Shown piece by piece: positions 60,716 through 64,000 of a stretch of 64,000 nucleotides of DNA. Where the stretch lies: NCBI GenBank assembly GCA_002490665.1, contig DKUL01000014.1, positions 62,206 through 126,205 on the forward strand. The letters are read 5' to 3'. Position 1 is the first letter of the stretch. Every line of letters begins with the position of its first letter. The notes under the pieces were generated by a model. The model made no database searches. It was not told the DNA's origin and saw only the letters and a list, made by a program, of their open reading frames with translations. The DNA comes from Lachnospiraceae bacterium UBA7205 (GTDB taxonomy: Bacteria; Bacillota; Clostridia; Lachnospirales; Lachnospiraceae). The position numbers and the translations under genes are program-made.

Positions 60716-60745
60716 AGTATATATCAGTCTGTGTCCGCACGTCAA
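60716..60745 (-). promoter_or_regulatory. Promoter of the GT4 gene
   Basis: TTGACG and TATACT on the minus strand with 18 bp spacing, 15 nt beyond the DUF4956 stop codon (60760). The expected leader is about 95 nt. Confidence 0.65.
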
Positions 60746-60759
60746 CACACGCCGTCCTC

Positions 60760-61434
60760 TCAGAAGGTCACCTCGCCGTCATGGTCAATGATGGACACAT
60801 ACGAAACACCCTCAATTCCGCTTATTTTCTGGACAAGGCTGCCCCCGTCCTTTACCCGGAGCTCCATGACAATGCTTGTCCGCTCAGGCGTGATATTCCT
60901 TGACTTTACCTTGTAATACTTTGTGTATTCCGAGACAATCCGGCAGATGTCCTCCTCCAAATCACAATATACCCCCTGAATCATCAGTATCATGGGTCCC
61001 TGTGCCACAGGCAGCCTGTCCAGCACAAATATCATGACGGTCACCATAATGGATAATATCCCGGCAATGTCAAACAGTCCCACGCCGCATATAATGCCGA
61101 CGGCAAGCGCCCAGAACATAAACACGAGGTCGAGCGGGTCCTTCACCGCAGTACGAAACCGCACAATCGACAGCGCGCCTACCATACCAAGGGAAACCAC
61201 GATGCTCGACTGGATGGTGATGATGACGGCTGCCGTAATCATCGTTGTCGCGGCAAGCGCCACATTAAAGCTTTTATTATAAAAATTTTTTCTGGAAAAG
61301 ATTCTGTAGATAAAGAAAATGTACAACGATAACAGCAACGTGATACCAAATACGGTCAAAATCTGCTGCACCGAAAAATCAGCCATGCTGATATTGTTTA
61401 AAAATGATTTCTTGAAGACATCGTTAAAGCTCAT
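60760..61434 (-). CDS. DUF4956 membrane protein
   Basis: A 224-residue protein with four predicted helices in the first 150 residues and a soluble ~75-residue C-terminal domain (VKSRNITPERTSIVMELRVKDG). The core VGALSIVRFRTAVKDPLDLVF is the DUF4956 hallmark. The cytoplasmic part resembles an ACT-like sensory fold, by impression only. Its ATG overlaps the VTC gene stop by 4 nt. The family often lies beside VTC and CotH genes; a role in polyphosphate handling or export is inference. Confidence 0.88.
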   Translation of the reverse strand: MSFNDVFKKSFLNNISMADFSVQQILTVFGITLLLSLYIFFIYRIFSRKNFYNKSFNVALAATTMITAAVIITIQSSIVVSLGMVGALSIVRFRTAVKDPLDLVFMFWALAVGIICGVGLFDIAGILSIMVTVMIFVLDRLPVAQGPMILMIQGVYCDLEEDICRIVSEYTKYYKVKSRNITPERTSIVMELRVKDGGSLVQKISGIEGVSYVSIIDHDGEVTF

Positions 61435-62129
61435 ACGTTTATTCCCCCCGGGTTGTATTTTCTACAGATATAGTACTTTGAGTATGTTGTCTGGCGCAGT
61501 TTTTCGGTCTGTACCGCAGTGTATAGGAAATCCGGAATCAGCTCGTCAAACTTCACTTCCAGAATATGCTGGTTTACCGGCATGACAGGGCGTGTTACCA
61601 GCATGTCGTCCAGGAAACCTTCGATATCATTTCCCGACCTTATATTCATGTCAAACGTTACCCGCACATTGCCGTCCCTGTACACATAGGGTCTCCTGTC
61701 ATATTCCACAATGACCTTAGGCCGCAAAAGCCGCTCATTCTGCCACAGGCAGAACTTCCTGTAAATGCCGGCATCAATGGCATCCATCCTAAGCATCCTG
61801 CCCTGCATCATTTCCCTACAGAGCGTCTCGTCTATCCGGCACGATTGTTTTCTGGTCTTTCCCTTTTCCTTCCGCTTTAATTCCAGACGGATATAGGACT
61901 TGTCCACATTATAAATCCTGACCCGGAATTTCTCCCTCGGGTCATTTCCGTTGATATTGTCATATAGGCAGCTGTCCTGAAAATCGTCAAAATAAAGGCT
62001 CCTTACCACATATCCTTTCCCATTTTCCGCATATTTATCGGGCTGCATCAGTCCGTCAATATTATTCCCAATCAGCGCAAGCTGCTGTTCTGAACAGATA
62101 TACTTGTACTCATGCCTGTACTCACTCAT
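61431..62129 (-). CDS. VTC-domain polyphosphate polymerase
   Basis: A 232-residue cytoplasmic CYTH-like tunnel enzyme. Conserved basic and acidic tunnel residues are seen in RHEYKYIC, KFRVRIYN, RLELKRKEKGKTRKQ, VIVEYDRRPYV and LEVKFDELIPDF. VTC domains make inorganic polyphosphate from ATP. The start at 62129 overlaps the cotH stop by 8 nt; a longer frame upstream would run inside cotH. All tunnel motifs look intact. Confidence 0.9.
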   Translation of the reverse strand: MSEYRHEYKYICSEQQLALIGNNIDGLMQPDKYAENGKGYVVRSLYFDDFQDSCLYDNINGNDPREKFRVRIYNVDKSYIRLELKRKEKGKTRKQSCRIDETLCREMMQGRMLRMDAIDAGIYRKFCLWQNERLLRPKVIVEYDRRPYVYRDGNVRVTFDMNIRSGNDIEGFLDDMLVTRPVMPVNQHILEVKFDELIPDFLYTAVQTEKLRQTTYSKYYICRKYNPGGINV

Positions 62130-63840
62130 CCCGCAGATACCCCCACTCTTTTTCCAGGAAATCAAGACGCCTGTCGATAAAATCGACCAGCTCCGCAACC
62201 TTGGCATCGTTGAGCGCCTGCTTTTCCCCAAGTCCTTGTGCCTGCGGAAACGTATTCCACCGTATCATATTGCAGTCATTGGAAGCGTCAATCTGGCTGC
62301 TGAACCCATATATCAGCTCCGCCGTCCCCTGCCTGAGCTGCGGCTCAATTTCCGAAAAAAATATTGTGGCTGTCTTTTTCCTGAAATCTTCATGCTGGTA
62401 CAGTGCATACCAGATATCGGAATCCTTTTCCTGCACGGCGGCATACAGTCCGTCCGGGTCATGCAAATCAATCCCGTCCTCCGTGATGCCCGACGCAGCA
62501 ATTGACTTGTCGTAGTCCCAGCATGGTCCCGCATAAAATCTCGTGCTGATATCGTCATCATATTTATAAATATACTGGCTTGTAAAGGATGCATCCAGAT
62601 TTTTGACCAGCTCCTCCACAAGATATTTGCGCGCAAAGGAATCCATGTCAATGTATTCGCTGTAATGCTTTCCCGTATATGGGCTGTAACCGTCCGCCGA
62701 AAACATTGCATCCTCAAAATCCTGGTACAGCCCTGCCACATAGGAAACCTGGTCATAGGATGCATATTGGGGGCTTGCAAATACGACCGGCTGCATCCGC
62801 GAAGTCAGAAAGCCGCTCGCCTCCAGCCCATACCGGTCACTTGTCTCAAGCTCCAGCAGATATCCGCCGGATATGTCCTCCGGCTCCTGCGCAATCCGGT
62901 AACCCTTCGTGCTGAAAAGCCTCCCCTGCTGTTCCATGAAAAACTCCATGTCTTCCAGCATTTCCCCCTGGTTCAAGGCTCTGACCTCATCTTCTAGGTT
63001 CCTGATGTTGACGCGGTTTTTCCCGACCTCTATTTTCTCGGACAACAGATAGTTGCCCATAAAATCGCCGTTCATATAAACATCCACAAAGCATGCCTCC
63101 GGCGTAAAGTCCAGCCCGAGCATGTGCGCAATCGAGAAGGCTGTCGCATTTCGCACCAGCGTGTCGTCAAAGGCATTTGCCGTCAGAATCCACTTTTTCG
63201 CCGAACCCATCCCGAACAAGTCCGCTTTCTTTTCCAGCTTTATCGTGTATGACTTCTTTTCTGTATCCTCAAACGAGGAATTGCCGCGGCAGTGGATGCT
63301 TTCCATATTCCCCTCGAAATAATTCCGCCCCCGGCTGTCCATAATCATCATTCTGCCGGATTCCGAAACATCCTTTGACGCGTGTATCTGCTCCGTACTC
63401 CCTGATGCTGTTTCCACGAACAGAACCGGGATATCCGACGTATACCACACGTATAAGTCCTGTCCGGCGCCTTCTGTCCCCTGCGTCTGGAGCGTGTGCT
63501 GTCCCGCTGAAAGTACGTACCCGTTTCCATTTTTTATTTTTTTCCCATCCACAAAAATCGGGTCTGCCCCGCCATACGTCACGTCCAGCTTCCGTCCCTC
63601 CACTGCCCCGGGAAGGAAGACGTGGTACGAGTTATCCGCATCCCTTTTCCACCACCTGATGCCGAGGCTGTCGCCAATCCAGGACATGGGTTCAAACGCA
63701 CCGCCGCCATCCTGTACGGACTCCGTGCCGCTTATGGCAAAGGATTTCCCGGCATGGTTCCACGACACAATGCATGCCGTGAGAAACATCATCATAAAAA
63801 GTACTGCAACGCGCGCATAAAATCTATTTTTTCTTCTCAT
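62122..63840 (-). CDS. CotH kinase family exported protein
   Basis: A 572-residue protein with an N-terminal signal anchor (~8-28). A beta-rich domain (~50-150) precedes the CotH domain (pfam08757): KKSYTIKLEKKADLFGMG, WILTANAFDDTLVRN, GNYLLSEKIEVGKNRV and the catalytic-type CWDYDKSIA. CotH proteins are atypical kinases; the known one phosphorylates spore coat proteins, while exported forms may act on surface proteins. The ATG at 63840 is preferred over a TTG six codons upstream. It is first in the operon with VTC and DUF4956, suggesting a polyphosphate-linked surface process. Confidence 0.9.
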   Translation of the reverse strand: MRRKNRFYARVAVLFMMMFLTACIVSWNHAGKSFAISGTESVQDGGGAFEPMSWIGDSLGIRWWKRDADNSYHVFLPGAVEGRKLDVTYGGADPIFVDGKKIKNGNGYVLSAGQHTLQTQGTEGAGQDLYVWYTSDIPVLFVETASGSTEQIHASKDVSESGRMMIMDSRGRNYFEGNMESIHCRGNSSFEDTEKKSYTIKLEKKADLFGMGSAKKWILTANAFDDTLVRNATAFSIAHMLGLDFTPEACFVDVYMNGDFMGNYLLSEKIEVGKNRVNIRNLEDEVRALNQGEMLEDMEFFMEQQGRLFSTKGYRIAQEPEDISGGYLLELETSDRYGLEASGFLTSRMQPVVFASPQYASYDQVSYVAGLYQDFEDAMFSADGYSPYTGKHYSEYIDMDSFARKYLVEELVKNLDASFTSQYIYKYDDDISTRFYAGPCWDYDKSIAASGITEDGIDLHDPDGLYAAVQEKDSDIWYALYQHEDFRKKTATIFFSEIEPQLRQGTAELIYGFSSQIDASNDCNMIRWNTFPQAQGLGEKQALNDAKVAELVDFIDRRLDFLEKEWGYLRDE

Positions 63841-63887
63841 GTTACCAACTTTTCCCAACTAAGTTTACACTGTAAGTAAGCTTTAAA

Positions 63888-63916
63888 ATTATAAGATATT
63901 CACTATCGTAAATCAA
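63888..63916 (-). promoter_or_regulatory. Sigma-A type promoter for the cotH-VTC-DUF4956 operon
   Basis: TTGATT and TATAAT on the minus strand with 17 bp between them, 48 nt upstream of the cotH ATG. The rest of 63917-64000 is extremely AT-rich with no gene visible; a second TTGACT lies near 63940 without a good -10. Confidence 0.75.
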
Positions 63917-64000
63917 TAATCTGAATTCTTTTTTCCAATTTTTAAGTCAATCTTTATTTTATCCATTTATTTTTTTATAATTCTTTTATATTTTTTTAAT

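Overview
The window looks like a chromosomal segment of a Gram-positive Clostridia, most likely a Lachnospiraceae gut bacterium. Supporting signs are strong GGAGG-type ribosome binding sites, mid-range GC content, wall enzymes of the GH25 and LCP families, a Wzm/Wzt polysaccharide exporter without outer-membrane genes, and gene families typical of that group (CotH/VTC/DUF4956, GtrA, DUF6311-like and YczE-like proteins). The genus cannot be fixed from the sequence alone. No tRNA, rRNA, transposase, integrase or CRISPR array was seen. Of 47 recognised genes, 46 lie on the minus strand; the single plus-strand gene is at 57825-59537.

Layout, following transcription on the minus strand from high to low coordinates. 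(1) 60760-63840: cotH - VTC polyphosphate polymerase - DUF4956, tightly overlapping behind a clear promoter. (2) 59520-60614: a GT4 glycosyltransferase with its own promoter, meeting the plus-strand GT-C-like membrane protein tail to tail. (3) 37991-57528: a long run holding a DUF6311-like and a GtrII-like membrane glycosyltransferase, a GH78 alpha-L-rhamnosidase lipoprotein, a GtrB-like GT2, a compact cassette of FAD oxidoreductase, GT2, SDR-like protein, TIM-barrel isomerase and GT2, a first initiating sugar-phosphate transferase, WecG/TagA-type GT, YdjC-type deacetylase, SGNH lipoprotein, two multi-spanning membrane proteins and a pair of small DMT proteins. (4) 34271-37822: a giant GH25 wall hydrolase with an acidic tyrosine-repeat tail. 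(5) 19426-34175: rfbB, rfbA, a second GH25 protein, rfbC, wzm, wzt, a methyltransferase-plus-kinase-like fusion and three large GT2 proteins. (6) 14589-19229: phosphohexomutase, GtrA and two GT2 proteins. (7) 8591-14493: a second initiating sugar-phosphate transferase, an LCP ligase with a basic tail, a rhamnosyltransferase-like GT2 and glmS. (8) 1-8574: HtrA protease, a divergent ClpX, a YczE-like membrane protein, a methyltransferase, a TPR-DUF4037-DUF4125 protein and the start of trpS.

The middle of the window reads as the machinery for at least two surface glycans. GlmS and the phosphohexomutase feed nucleotide-sugar synthesis; RfbA/B/C make most of the dTDP-rhamnose route (rfbD is not here). 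Two polyprenyl glycosylphosphotransferases can start separate chains, a battery of GT2 enzymes extends them, and Wzm/Wzt exports one. GtrA/GtrB/GT-C proteins and the DMT pair suggest side-sugar decoration outside the membrane, and the LCP protein suggests attachment to the wall. Two GH25 muramidase-like proteins and a rhamnosidase may remodel the wall and the glycan.

The most notable points are a possible chain-terminating methyltransferase/kinase next to Wzt (reminiscent of WbdD), an uncharacterised redox/isomerase/GT cassette at 45075-50939, a family of composite palindromic repeats in intergenic sites, and oppositely charged low-complexity cytoplasmic tails on two wall enzymes.
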